From NCBI GenBank assembly GCA_047632435.1, contig JBLICU010000001.1, positions 1-64,000 of the forward strand: a stretch of DNA of 64,000 nucleotides, in the 5' to 3' direction. The position numbers and the translations under genes were made by a program. This DNA is from JAMZMI01 sp047632435 (GTDB lineage: Bacteria; Bacteroidota; Bacteroidia; Cytophagales; Cyclobacteriaceae). Under the pieces are notes generated by a model. The model searched no databases. It was not told where the DNA came from and saw only the letters and a program-made list of their open reading frames with translations. Positions 41,886-51,400 of this stretch are shown piece by piece; the stretch's first letter is position 1; every line of letters begins with the position of its first letter.

Positions 41886-44549
41886 TTCTGCCATAACTTT
41901 TCCTTTTCGAAAGCCTTTTACAAGATAAATTCCTGATTTCAGTTTTGATACATCGATTTTGCTTCCAGGCTGCTCTAACTTCATTAACATTTTTCCAGAC
42001 AAGTCGATAAATTCAATCATTTCTACAGATTGACCTATGATAATCCATTGACTTGCCGGGTTTGGGTAGATGTCGAGTTGACTTATGATGGTTGACAATG
42101 GGACATACCCTGCAATGACTTCCAATCTTTCGGAATATTTCGAAATCCCAAGTTGGTTGAAAGTACGGAAACGGTAATAATACCTTTGGTCTTGCATCAA
42201 ACCCCGATCCACAGTTCCTTTTGCTGCATAGTCGAGGGTGGCAATATTTTGAAAATTGACACCATCTGCTGATCTCTCCAATTCATAACCATCACAAAAG
42301 ATACATGGATCCCAAAAGAGGTCAATGCTGGTTTTGTCATTGATGGGGTTTTTTGCATAAAAATTGTCAGGAAGATCGGCCAGAGGAGATCGATAGAATC
42401 GAATAGCTTCCAGCGATTCATTCATGCCGAGCGAAACCTCATCGTTTATTTCCGCATAAAAACCAATGATGGGATTTGTGCCAATGTTTTCAAGCAGACT
42501 CAAGTCAAAAGAAAACTCTAGCTTATCTTCAGTTTTAATGATGCTGTTGATATCGGATATTTTGGTATTTATCCCACCCGAAAGACTGAAAATATCAGTA
42601 TCCTCAATGCGGAAATCCATTCCATGTAGAATGCCAGACTGACTCCAGCCTGTTTCAGACACATTATCTGTGTTAAGATAGATTCGAAAGTTTGATACTG
42701 ATCCATATATGAAAAAATGGACTTTATCCCCACTGAAGTAGGTTCTAATGATGTAATCATTTTGATTGGCGTCTATACCAGATGCTACAGGTGGAACGTT
42801 TTTCCAATCAAGATCATCTCCATCGATTGTCAGGTTAATGATATCATCATCAGTTAAAGCAATACTGATAGGCTCAGAGTAACCTGACTCAAAAGTCTGG
42901 TTCGAAAGTTTAAATCTATATGAATAAGGTACTTCATTTGAAATAATTAGAATTTTAAAAAAGGGAGTTTTACCATCAAGAAGCGTAAGTGGTTCGAAAG
43001 GTCCATCGCCTATTGCTTGTTCCACAATTCTGCTCATTGTGTCGGTAGCACTCCAGAAAATCATGTGCTGATTGGAGCTTGCTCCCCCATATATTTTGTT
43101 AGGCAAATTTTGGTTGATTTTAGCACTTGTTAATTTGAAATAATTTGTTCCTGAAAAATCTGGCACATCATTGGCCTCATTGACATTTACTTCTACCCCC
43201 AAATCATTGTAGCCAAGTGTTGGCTCCCATATATTTTCATTAGCCAATCGGATAGCATAGGCTGGATTATGTTTTATTGCTGGATAAGGGTCTGCAAGTC
43301 TAAGGTATGCGCGGTAAGAACCGTTTTCCATATTAGTAGGTAGTCCACCTGAAGCTTCCACAGTAAAGTCATCTCCTACCGGCCAGAATCTTGGATCTTC
43401 ACTCATTTTGAGCTGATATTGTGCTTCGTTACTCGTGTTTTTAAGTATTATTTCTACATCTCTGGGGTTGTAAGGGGTACTATAGCCACGATTGACCAGA
43501 TTTAAAAGGATGTTGAAAGCGCCATCAGGTTTTGAAATAGTAGTAATAGTAGCCGTGTTGAGTACAAACCGATATCCAAGTCGCAGCTCCACTTCATCAA
43601 AGCATCCCTGATTGTCCCACTCGTTGAGCACATCACGATTGTAATCTCGGTTTAGATATGACCAGTGAAATCTTTCCAATTCATTGGTACTGTTTTCACA
43701 ATCTGAATATGGTGAGGCCAGAGCGCAGGTTTCGCCACCCATAGCTGTATATGTCGTTTCTTGCTCTAGATAAGGTTTTTCAAGATCTTGATCTCTATAA
43801 GTACCAAAATCACTGGAGGATGCCGCAAAGCAGTCATTGTGATGACCTAGTCTAGCAATGTAAGAGCCGCTATGAGCCTCTTCAGCAGTCAAGGCATTTT
43901 CTGTTCCGAAAATTCGCATTTTGTAACCGGGTGTACGGATCTGTATCATTCGATCAATAGGCATGATTTCCATCAGGTTGTAAATGACCTTTGCCCTGTC
44001 GTCCCAGTGGACTTGTTTCAAGTCGCTTGGCCCACCTACACCAGCGAAATGATCGGTATAATACCATTCGCCCCAGGCGCCAACAAAACCAGCTTGCACC
44101 ACGGCAATTACATCTGCATTTTGATATAAAATGCCATTTAATTGTTGTATATGCATAAATACCACTTCGGGTGTGGCATCATTGTATGGTGCTTGCGTGC
44201 TTCGTGCATATGCAAATCTTACAATAATTTTTACGCCAGCGCGTCGCGCCCGCTCGAAATCTATACGCATATTGTTGAGATAGTCTTCCGCGATGGGTCT
44301 GTTTCTAAAGTCTTCCAAATAAAAAACTCTCAAAATCTGTGTTATGGCTTCATTTTCGAGATATCCCCGCAAGGTGGCTTCATTCAGGTTAGAATAATTC
44401 GCCGAATGAACTTCTGTATGATGATAAAATCCTCGCTCAGGATTGGCAATGATGGCCTCACTTTCCGTATATTCAAAAGTTTGGGAGAACTGGGCCTGCA
44501 TTGAAAGGGAACAAAGTACCAGAAATAACAAGGTTATCGAATGTTTCAT
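41865..44549 (-). CDS. DUF4874/DUF4832 putative glycosidase with type IX sorting domain
   Basis: 894 residues from the ATG at 44549, where a signal peptide (SITLLFLVLCSLSMQAQ) begins; a longer frame to 44699 is rejected. Residues 20-480 are the DUF4874-DUF4832 pair: NPERGFYHHTE, AGVKIIVRFAYAR, AVVQAGFVGAWGEWYYTDHF, LGHHNDCFAASSSDFGTY and GGETCALASP. The Trp, Asp, Glu and His-rich loops fit a TIM-barrel glycosidase. A cohesin/CBM9-like domain, an Ig-like module (FYAKNPINDKTSIDLFW) and a YPNP sorting domain follow. Close relative at 51401 and a distant one at 54691. Substrate inferred as the alpha-galactosaminide glycan. Confidence 0.75.
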   Translation of the reverse strand: MKHSITLLFLVLCSLSMQAQFSQTFEYTESEAIIANPERGFYHHTEVHSANYSNLNEATLRGYLENEAITQILRVFYLEDFRNRPIAEDYLNNMRIDFERARRAGVKIIVRFAYARSTQAPYNDATPEVVFMHIQQLNGILYQNADVIAVVQAGFVGAWGEWYYTDHFAGVGGPSDLKQVHWDDRAKVIYNLMEIMPIDRMIQIRTPGYKMRIFGTENALTAEEAHSGSYIARLGHHNDCFAASSSDFGTYRDQDLEKPYLEQETTYTAMGGETCALASPYSDCENSTNELERFHWSYLNRDYNRDVLNEWDNQGCFDEVELRLGYRFVLNTATITTISKPDGAFNILLNLVNRGYSTPYNPRDVEIILKNTSNEAQYQLKMSEDPRFWPVGDDFTVEASGGLPTNMENGSYRAYLRLADPYPAIKHNPAYAIRLANENIWEPTLGYNDLGVEVNVNEANDVPDFSGTNYFKLTSAKINQNLPNKIYGGASSNQHMIFWSATDTMSRIVEQAIGDGPFEPLTLLDGKTPFFKILIISNEVPYSYRFKLSNQTFESGYSEPISIALTDDDIINLTIDGDDLDWKNVPPVASGIDANQNDYIIRTYFSGDKVHFFIYGSVSNFRIYLNTDNVSETGWSQSGILHGMDFRIEDTDIFSLSGGINTKISDINSIIKTEDKLEFSFDLSLLENIGTNPIIGFYAEINDEVSLGMNESLEAIRFYRSPLADLPDNFYAKNPINDKTSIDLFWDPCIFCDGYELERSADGVNFQNIATLDYAAKGTVDRGLMQDQRYYYRFRTFNQLGISKYSERLEVIAGYVPLSTIISQLDIYPNPASQWIIIGQSVEMIEFIDLSGKMLMKLEQPGSKIDVSKLKSGIYLVKGFRKGKVMAETRLIIQ

Positions 44550-44662
44550 CTTGTGATTTTTTTTAAGTCTTATTTGGTTAACAGGGTTTTTGCCTGAATG
44601 TCGGGATGCCTGTACTAACAACTCATTACCAGAATTTATTAAACAAGACATGCAGAATAGTG

Positions 44663-44697
44663 AAAAAAAAGGCCTGAATAAACAGGCCTTTTTTTCC
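44663..44697. terminator. Intrinsic terminator, bidirectional sequence
   Basis: A-run plus GGCCTG pairs with CAGGCC plus T-run (stem of about 13 bp with the A/T runs, loop AATAAA). It ends the PKD-lipoprotein transcript on the minus strand. Confidence 0.9.
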
Positions 44698-44718
44698 AAA
44701 ATCTCCTAATAAATCAAA

Positions 44719-45639
44719 TTAATTGAATGTATAAGAATGTAAAGTACCTGTCGCATTGGTGTTTTCATTGTATCTGGCTGGGATGGCACTTACAGGCCCC
44801 CAAGTCTCCAATGAGATATCTAACACACCTATTCTGATACCTTCGGCACCTACAGTCGTTCCCAGGGCAGTGAGATCAATAGCAAGTTCAAAAGCTAATC
44901 CGCCAGTGACAGTTTTAAGTTCTGACGCCTCGCAGAAATCAGCGATGTTATCAAGAACAGGATCTGCGCCCCAGTTCCAGTTGCCAGGACTGCTGCCATC
45001 ACAAGGAGAGCAAGGATATACAGAGCCATATTGTGCGTCAGTTTCAGTAGAGAATGGCAAAGCACCTTCTATCAATACGTCTTCACCAGCTTCAAAATAA
45101 ATCCAATCAATGAATGCGCCGGTAGTGTTATTATTGTCCAAATCCAGCATGATTTGCATGAGTGGTGTAAGATCTGATGTGCCTTCTATGTAGATGAAAA
45201 GCTTGTTATTACCCAGGTTTTCAACTTTGAATAATTTCAACGTTTCACCATCTGCAATAGCAGAAGTAATAGCTGGAACGTCTGCCCAGTCGCTAAAATC
45301 CCCATCTATGCTGATATTAACGATTTCAACAACAGCTTGCGAATCGTCAGAACCTGTCTCGTTAGTTACTGTCAATTTCACCACATAACTACCATTTGCA
45401 TCATAAGTATGAGAAGGAGATTCGTCGGTAGAAGTGCCACCATCACCAAAATCCCAGGCGTAGGTTGCACCGTCAGTTGATGTATTAGTGAGTGTAATCG
45501 TTTTACCATCCACAGTTGATGTGAAGCTGGCAGTAGGCGCGGGAATTGAATCTCCGTCACCGTCACCACATGAAGTGCTAAAAAGGATGGCCACAATTGC
45601 TAGCGATCCTAATAAGTAATTGGTCATAATTTTTTTCAT
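44719..45639 (-). CDS. PKD-domain lipoprotein, probable surface glycan-binding protein
   Basis: 306 residues from the ATG at 45639; an upstream hydrophobic frame to 45762 is rejected since MKKIMTNYLLGSLAIVAILFSTSC is a standard lipoprotein signal. A single PKD domain (TASFTSTVDGKTITLTNTSTD, YAWDFGDGGTSTDESPSHTY) precedes a beta-sandwich starting ISIDGDFSDWADV, which resembles the CBM9/DOMON-like module also seen in the DUF4832 protein. Position next to SusC/SusD suggests a surface glycan-binding role like SusE/F. The operator-like motif lies 72 nt upstream. Confidence 0.72.
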   Translation of the reverse strand: MKKIMTNYLLGSLAIVAILFSTSCGDGDGDSIPAPTASFTSTVDGKTITLTNTSTDGATYAWDFGDGGTSTDESPSHTYDANGSYVVKLTVTNETGSDDSQAVVEIVNISIDGDFSDWADVPAITSAIADGETLKLFKVENLGNNKLFIYIEGTSDLTPLMQIMLDLDNNNTTGAFIDWIYFEAGEDVLIEGALPFSTETDAQYGSVYPCSPCDGSSPGNWNWGADPVLDNIADFCEASELKTVTGGLAFELAIDLTALGTTVGAEGIRIGVLDISLETWGPVSAIPARYNENTNATGTLHSYTFN

Positions 45640-45710
45640 AGTTTTCTTTGTTAGTCCTGCAATAATAATAAGATAAAATAAAAATAAATAAATAAAACGT
45701 AATAATAACA

Positions 45711-45729
45711 CTTTCGAATACTTTTTTTT
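45711..45729. promoter_or_regulatory. Operator-like motif upstream of the PKD lipoprotein
   Basis: CTTTCGAATACTTTTTTTT resembles the TTCGAAAACTT copies at 31388, 31418 and 40981. It sits 72 nt before the lipoprotein ATG and at the end of the upstream transporter gene. Confidence 0.4.
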
Positions 45730-46594
45730 AATCAGAAAGCAAGAAAATAGCAATAACAGCAAGGATAAGCCCTACTCCCAGGATCATACTTGGAAATACA
45801 CCATAGATTATAAGTGAAAGGACAATGGTAATAACAGGTGAAAGTCCTGTAAGTGGAACAACTATAATGGCTTTGCCATAGCGCAAAGCATATACCAGCG
45901 TGAGCGCACCAACTGCATTGAGTATGTGAATCATAAATGCGAGATATGGACCACTAAATCTTAAATTAATCTCCTGAGAAAAATCTGTCATATATAAGGC
46001 TACAGGTGTAAGGAGTAGGCCTGTAATCATCATATAGAAGAAAATGCTTTCGGCTTTCATGCTCTGGTTGGAAAATTTCATGAAATATGCCTGTAAACCC
46101 CAAGCTGTAAAAACCAGAATTGAAAGGATCAGCCATATAAACCCAGTGGCAGCTGAATCACCCTTTTCCTGATATGACAATAGGCCAATAGCAAGAAGGG
46201 CAATGACTATTCCCAATTTCTGTCTGGCATTGGCCTTCTCTTTTAGCAGAAGCAATGATAAAGCTATAGTGAGTACAGGATAGAGCGAAATAACAGGGAA
46301 AATGATATAAGCCGGACCATCTTCCAAAGCTTTAAATAGAAGCAGCTGACCCCCGGCACCAAAAATACCGATTATCGATCCCAATATTATGGATTTGATG
46401 TCTGTTTCAAGTTTCCAATTGATGATCTTCAGGGCAACAAGCGCACAAGGCACCATTGTAATTGCCCAAACAACATATCCCAAAGTAGCCGGGAATCCTG
46501 ATTTCTCAGGTATTTCAATTATGGCACCCCAAATGCCCCAAAATATGGTCGTGATTAGGGCATAAATAAACCAAACAGGTATTTTAGTTGACAT
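45728..46594 (-). CDS. EamA-family DMT transporter
   Basis: 288 residues, ten hydrophobic helices in two EamA repeats. ALITTIFWGIWGAIIEIPEKSGFP at the start, LFKALEDGPAYIIFPVISLYPVLTIALSLLLLKEK in the first repeat, YALRYGKAIIVVPLTGLSPVITIVLSLII in the second. An inner-membrane transporter of unknown substrate. Within this locus it may move a sugar breakdown product. It is divergent from SusC and upstream of the PKD lipoprotein on the same strand. Confidence 0.85.
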   Translation of the reverse strand: MSTKIPVWFIYALITTIFWGIWGAIIEIPEKSGFPATLGYVVWAITMVPCALVALKIINWKLETDIKSIILGSIIGIFGAGGQLLLFKALEDGPAYIIFPVISLYPVLTIALSLLLLKEKANARQKLGIVIALLAIGLLSYQEKGDSAATGFIWLILSILVFTAWGLQAYFMKFSNQSMKAESIFFYMMITGLLLTPVALYMTDFSQEINLRFSGPYLAFMIHILNAVGALTLVYALRYGKAIIVVPLTGLSPVITIVLSLIIYGVFPSMILGVGLILAVIAIFLLSD

Positions 46595-46662
46595 TTTATT
46601 CTTTTAGTGTAATTTCAAAACTAAAGAAAAATAAATAAAAATGGATTATTAGAAAGAAAAAA

Positions 46663-46670
46663 TAAATTTG
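46663..46670 (+). promoter_or_regulatory. Candidate -7 element of the SusC/SusD operon
   Basis: TAAATTTG matches TAnnTTTG, 74 nt before the SusC ATG. No convincing TTTG -33 element is seen. Confidence 0.4.
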
Positions 46671-46743
46671 TATCTTGCGTAAGCTTGTATTCCTTGTTAA
46701 AACCCTTATTTATTCATCAATCACTAAAACTTAAATATGAAAT

Positions 46744-49737
46744 ATGAAAAGTGTCCTTAACAGACTGAGCCGGGGGATATCAATTCTGGTCATAATCATG
46801 ATCGCATCGATCCCCGTAAAGGCTCAACAAGAAATTTCTGGTTCTGTCTATTCCTCTGATAACTTAGAACCACTTATTGGTGCTACCATTTTTGTCAAAG
46901 AATCCCAAATGGGAGTGGTCACCGATATTGATGGAAATTTTAGACTTACGGCCTCACCGGAGGATGTTCTTATGATTTCTTATGTTGGATTCAAGTCTAA
47001 GGAAATTCCTGTTGGGAATAATACTCAGTTGAATATATCGCTGGATCTCGACATGAGTGAATTGAATGAAGTGATAGTTATGGGTTATAGTTCAAAATCT
47101 CAAAAAGAGCTATCCGCTTCAGTAGTAACAATCAAGGCAGATAAACTTCAAAGTGTGACCTCAAGCAACATACAGACCATGTTGCAAGGACAGGCCGCAG
47201 GAGTTACAGTTTCATCATCTTCAGGTGCACCCGGTGCTACTGCGGATATTCGGATCAGAGGCATAACTTCTATCAATAATGATAAACCGCCACTAATCGT
47301 AGTAGATGGTATCATTGGTGGTAACTACGTGCCCAATGATGTGGAAACGCTAACCGTATTGAAGGATGCAGCCGCTATTGGTTTATATGGTTCGTCAGGT
47401 GCAGCCGGTGTGATTATCATTACTACAAAATCAGGAAGTGGTCAGCCTTCAATGTCTTTTTCATCGAGTGTTGGTATCAAAGAAGTGGTTACTGGTAATT
47501 TCGAAATGATGAACGGGGCGGAACTTTACGACGCACAGCGTGATATGTGGGGTGAGTCCAATTTGGTTAGTTTCCTTAACAACAGACCCGAATATCTGGA
47601 AGATAGAAATTTCAATTGGCTGGATGCGGCTTTTGATAAGGCCTTGATTCAGAACTATAGCCTGGCCATGAGTGGAAGCACCAAAGGTGTATCATATGGA
47701 TTTAGTATGGATTATTTCAATGAGGATGGTACATTCATCAAGACAGATTATGAAAGGCTAAACCTTCGCGGAAATCTGAAATTTGATATTACGGATAAGC
47801 TTCGGGTGCAAACAGACATCAACACCCAGTGGAGTAGAAATAACTTTCATCATTATAGCTGGTTCGAAGATGCTTTTTGGAATATGCCTTGGGATAATCC
47901 TTATAGTGCAGATGGAGAGTTGTATGGCCCTAGATATGTCACGAGTAACAGTAATGAGTGGATAGGCCAGTTTAGAAGGAGTTTCCTTTATTCTGCCGAA
48001 TATGATGAATTAAAATATGCAGATAATAGTCTGGTATGGAGTACATCATTCACTTATGATATTACCAGTTGGTTGAGTCTGGAGACGCGTACACGGCTTA
48101 GCCGATACACCGGACAGACGAACGAATATTATTCACCACTTACAGATTTTGGACTTGCTTTCAATGGGGTAGTCACACAAAACCGGTCAGAAGGACAGGG
48201 TGTCTTATCGACTCATTTTCTGCGGTTTAACAAATCATTTGGAAAGCATGATCTAGGTGGTTTCATCGCTCACGAAGGAGGCATCTATCAGGAGAATAAT
48301 CTGAGTTTTGGTGGTCGCAACCTTTCTTCACAAACAGTAAAAGTTCCGTCAGGAGCCAGCATGATCAATGAATGGTCTGGAACTAATGTAGAAGATCGTG
48401 GAATCTCCTACATCGGAGAGGCAAACTATGGCTTTGATACCAAATATTTTGCTACGGCCTATTTCAGAAGAGATGGTAGTTCGAGATTTGCTGAAAACAA
48501 GCAGTTTGGAAATTTTTATGGTGGATCATTGGCTTGGCTGATGTCAGAGGAATCTTTTCTCAATAGCATATCGGCCATAGATCAGCTAAAGCTTAGGGCC
48601 AGCTATGGAACTATGGGTAATAGTGATATTGCTCGTTTCCTGAGCTTACCTACTTATAATATTACTCGCCAGTACAATGGCCAGCCAGGAGGGGAACCTA
48701 ATAACCCGGCAAATCCAAATCTCGGATGGGAAAGTACAGAGATGATTAATGCAGGTATTGACCTGAGCATTTTTAATGATCTTACTATCAACTTAGATGT
48801 GTATCAGAAATTAGTTGAGGGTATGCTATTGGATAATCCGCTTCCTTTTTCATCAGGATATGAAAGAAGAACTGAGAATATTGGAGATATGAGAAACAGG
48901 GGACTTGAGATGGCACTTAGTTACGATAAAGTTTTTGGCAACTTCAGATATTCAGGAAATTTCAATATTTCATTCAATAAAAATGAGATATTGAAAATTA
49001 CAGATATTTTGGATGAACAACCTCAAATTGGTGGAAACCTCCAGCAGCTCAACAAAGTAGGCGAGGAAGCATTCATGTGGTATATGCCTAAATGGCTCGG
49101 TGTAGATACTGAAACAGGAGGGCCAATGTGGGAGGTGATTAGTAAAGATACAAATGGGAATGAAACTCGATCAGTAACCAATAATTATAATGAAGCCACT
49201 TTTCAGCCAATAGCGTCGGCGCTACCCGAATACACTGGTGGTTTCAGAAATTCCCTTAGTTACAAAGATCTGACACTTACGTTTTTGTTCACGTTTCAAG
49301 GGGGCAATCACATCTATCACGAGACACGATTTTTTGTAGATTCTGATGGTGCCAATACCGGTATCAATCTCATGAAGCCTCAGGACGATTGGGTGAGATG
49401 GGAAAAGCCTGGTGATGTAGCAACACATCCACAATACAAACGTGGAGGAAACAATGGTGCACACCAACATTCATCCAGATATATCGAAAAGGGTGATTAT
49501 ATCCGATTGAGGAACGTTTCATTGTCATATAATATTCCCTCGAATCTCCTGGATGTAGTGAATATAAAATCGGCCACATTGTCACTGAGAGCAGATAACC
49601 TGATGACATGGACCAATTTTTCAGGTATGGATCCAGATATAGGTCTCAACAAACAGGCCTATGCTTTGCCTGGGGTTTCTTCATTGAAATACCCTATAAG
49701 CAGACAGTTTTTGGTTGGACTAAATGTTAATTTCTAA
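46744..49737 (+). CDS. SusC/RagA-family TonB-dependent outer-membrane transporter
   Basis: 997 residues. A signal peptide ends near VKAQ, then a carboxypeptidase-like regulatory domain (EISGSVYSSDNLEPLIGATIFVKES), a short TonB-box-like segment (NEVIVMGYSSKS), the plug (SSNIQTMLQGQAAGVTVSSSSG, DIRIRGITSINN, PLIVVDGIIGG, VLKDAAAIGLYGSSGAAGV) and a large barrel ending in FLVGLNVNF. It imports glycan oligosaccharides across the outer membrane together with the SusD partner encoded 4 nt downstream. No TonB energy genes are in the window. Confidence 0.95.
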   Translation: MKSVLNRLSRGISILVIIMIASIPVKAQQEISGSVYSSDNLEPLIGATIFVKESQMGVVTDIDGNFRLTASPEDVLMISYVGFKSKEIPVGNNTQLNISLDLDMSELNEVIVMGYSSKSQKELSASVVTIKADKLQSVTSSNIQTMLQGQAAGVTVSSSSGAPGATADIRIRGITSINNDKPPLIVVDGIIGGNYVPNDVETLTVLKDAAAIGLYGSSGAAGVIIITTKSGSGQPSMSFSSSVGIKEVVTGNFEMMNGAELYDAQRDMWGESNLVSFLNNRPEYLEDRNFNWLDAAFDKALIQNYSLAMSGSTKGVSYGFSMDYFNEDGTFIKTDYERLNLRGNLKFDITDKLRVQTDINTQWSRNNFHHYSWFEDAFWNMPWDNPYSADGELYGPRYVTSNSNEWIGQFRRSFLYSAEYDELKYADNSLVWSTSFTYDITSWLSLETRTRLSRYTGQTNEYYSPLTDFGLAFNGVVTQNRSEGQGVLSTHFLRFNKSFGKHDLGGFIAHEGGIYQENNLSFGGRNLSSQTVKVPSGASMINEWSGTNVEDRGISYIGEANYGFDTKYFATAYFRRDGSSRFAENKQFGNFYGGSLAWLMSEESFLNSISAIDQLKLRASYGTMGNSDIARFLSLPTYNITRQYNGQPGGEPNNPANPNLGWESTEMINAGIDLSIFNDLTINLDVYQKLVEGMLLDNPLPFSSGYERRTENIGDMRNRGLEMALSYDKVFGNFRYSGNFNISFNKNEILKITDILDEQPQIGGNLQQLNKVGEEAFMWYMPKWLGVDTETGGPMWEVISKDTNGNETRSVTNNYNEATFQPIASALPEYTGGFRNSLSYKDLTLTFLFTFQGGNHIYHETRFFVDSDGANTGINLMKPQDDWVRWEKPGDVATHPQYKRGGNNGAHQHSSRYIEKGDYIRLRNVSLSYNIPSNLLDVVNIKSATLSLRADNLMTWTNFSGMDPDIGLNKQAYALPGVSSLKYPISRQFLVGLNVNF

Positions 49738-49741
49738 GAGC

Positions 49742-51229
49742 ATGCAAACGATTAAGATACTTTCACCATATTTTGTTCTATTGGCACTGGTTTTTGCCGT
49801 AGTGTCCTGCGACTTGGAGGTGCAGCCCAATGAACTATCTACCATTGATAACCTGCTTAGCGAAGAAGGCGGACTTGAGACTGCCACAAATGGTACTTAT
49901 GCCTTGTTCAAAGATGTTTTACCTTTTGGTGGACAGCTTTTCGGTAATAGCAATAATGATTACACCAGGCATCTATATCAGATGAGTGAATTTGCTGCAG
50001 ATAATGTCATGTACACGCAGTTCTCTTCAGATCCTTTGTATTTGATCTTTACCCGGGAGCATTTTTCTGGTCAGCAAAACTCCTCATATTTCTGGTTTAT
50101 AGCTTATCGAATGATGCTCGGCACCAATCTGGTGATTTCCTCGGCCACTGAGGGGGCAGATGTAATCACAGACCAAATCATTGGGGAAAACTATTTTCTA
50201 CGGGCATTGACCACCTTTGATCTGCTTCGGTTTTTCGCCAAACCATATTCTCATGGTACAGAAAACCCAGGTGTGATTTTGCGCAGAAGCCTTGATGAAC
50301 CAGCCATTAAGTCCAGATCAACAGTAGGTGAGTGTTATCAGAAAGTTGTTGAGGATTTGCTTAAGGCGGAAGAGCTCATGGCGGATGATGAATCACGAGG
50401 CGTAGAGTTTGGTTCAAAACTGGCCGCACAGGCCTTGCTTAGCAGGGTGTATCTTTATATGGAGCAAAATGACAAGGCGATCGAATATGCAAACAAAGTA
50501 ATTGATAATACAGTAGGTGTAACCCTTGCATCCAATGGAGTTTATATGGATAATTTTGCTAATACCCCAACTTCTTCCGAATCAATATTCGTAATCAAGT
50601 TTACTCAACAGGATGGTCGAGGTAAAAATGGATCTATTGGCTCTATGTATTATGATGATGGCAATAATAACGGCTGGGGCGAGGTGTTCGCTTCAGAGAC
50701 ATTCAGAAACTTGGTTCGGTCCAATGCTGATGATATCCGAAATGATCTGTTAATCTCTACAGGTGGCACAAAGAGTGGCTATCCGATCCATTACATAACC
50801 AAATTTTCAGGGCAGGAAGGGATTCCAAATCTGGCATCACCTCAATATCTGAGGTTGTCTGAAATTTACCTGAATAGAGCAGAGGCATACGCCAAAACCG
50901 GAGGTATGGATCAGGATGCCCTTGATGATGTGAATATGATTCGTGAAAGAGCTGGTCTCTCAGGTGCTGATTTATATACCATTGGTAATTTGGGTGGAAA
51001 AAGTGTATTGGATATTGTTCTGGAAGAGAGACGGCTGGAACTGGCTTATGAAGGACATAGAGGATTTGACCTGATTCGAAACAAGCGTGATTTGGTTCGC
51101 GATTATGAAGGAATACATCTTGAAAATGGAGATACTCGGGTTACCATTCCATGGAATGACGACAGATGGGTGTTTTACATTCCGCAGATAGAGTTGGATA
51201 CCAACCCTTCTTGTGAGCAAAATGATTGA
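49742..51229 (+). CDS. SusD/RagB-family glycan-binding lipoprotein
   Basis: 495 residues from the ATG at 49742, which follows the SusC stop by 4 nt (an upstream ATG inside SusC is less likely). A lipobox (LALVFAVVSC) is followed by SusD features: LSTIDNLLSEEGGLETATNGTYALF, ENYFLRALTTFDLLRFFAKPYSH, AKLAAQALLSRVYLYMEQ-like TPR helices, LRLSEIYLNRAEAYAK and ERRLELAYEGHRGFDLIRNK. It caps the SusC barrel and binds the glycan at the cell surface. Confidence 0.95.
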   Translation: MQTIKILSPYFVLLALVFAVVSCDLEVQPNELSTIDNLLSEEGGLETATNGTYALFKDVLPFGGQLFGNSNNDYTRHLYQMSEFAADNVMYTQFSSDPLYLIFTREHFSGQQNSSYFWFIAYRMMLGTNLVISSATEGADVITDQIIGENYFLRALTTFDLLRFFAKPYSHGTENPGVILRRSLDEPAIKSRSTVGECYQKVVEDLLKAEELMADDESRGVEFGSKLAAQALLSRVYLYMEQNDKAIEYANKVIDNTVGVTLASNGVYMDNFANTPTSSESIFVIKFTQQDGRGKNGSIGSMYYDDGNNNGWGEVFASETFRNLVRSNADDIRNDLLISTGGTKSGYPIHYITKFSGQEGIPNLASPQYLRLSEIYLNRAEAYAKTGGMDQDALDDVNMIRERAGLSGADLYTIGNLGGKSVLDIVLEERRLELAYEGHRGFDLIRNKRDLVRDYEGIHLENGDTRVTIPWNDDRWVFYIPQIELDTNPSCEQND

Positions 51230-51277
51230 TCACTTTCTTACGAATTTTTTCATTACCATTTGATTTAGTTTTTATGT

Positions 51278-51310
51278 GAATTACCGGCATTGACCGGTAA
51301 TTCTTTTTTA
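51278..51310 (+). terminator. Intrinsic terminator after SusD
   Basis: GAATTACCGG pairs with CCGGTAATTC around CATTGA, followed by a T-run. Confidence 0.92.
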
Positions 51311-51400
51311 AAGCAAATCTCAGTTAGAATTGATTATAAGTTTGGCACCTGTGCAGTGGTCTCATGATTTACTTGTTCATCAATATTTTATTATATCGAT

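Noticed and set aside
44550..44699. N-terminal extension of the DUF4832 protein
   Set aside because: It runs through a terminator hairpin (44663-44697) and precedes a proper signal peptide at 44549.
45640..45762. N-terminal extension of the PKD lipoprotein
   Set aside because: Low-complexity AT-rich translation ahead of a standard lipoprotein signal.
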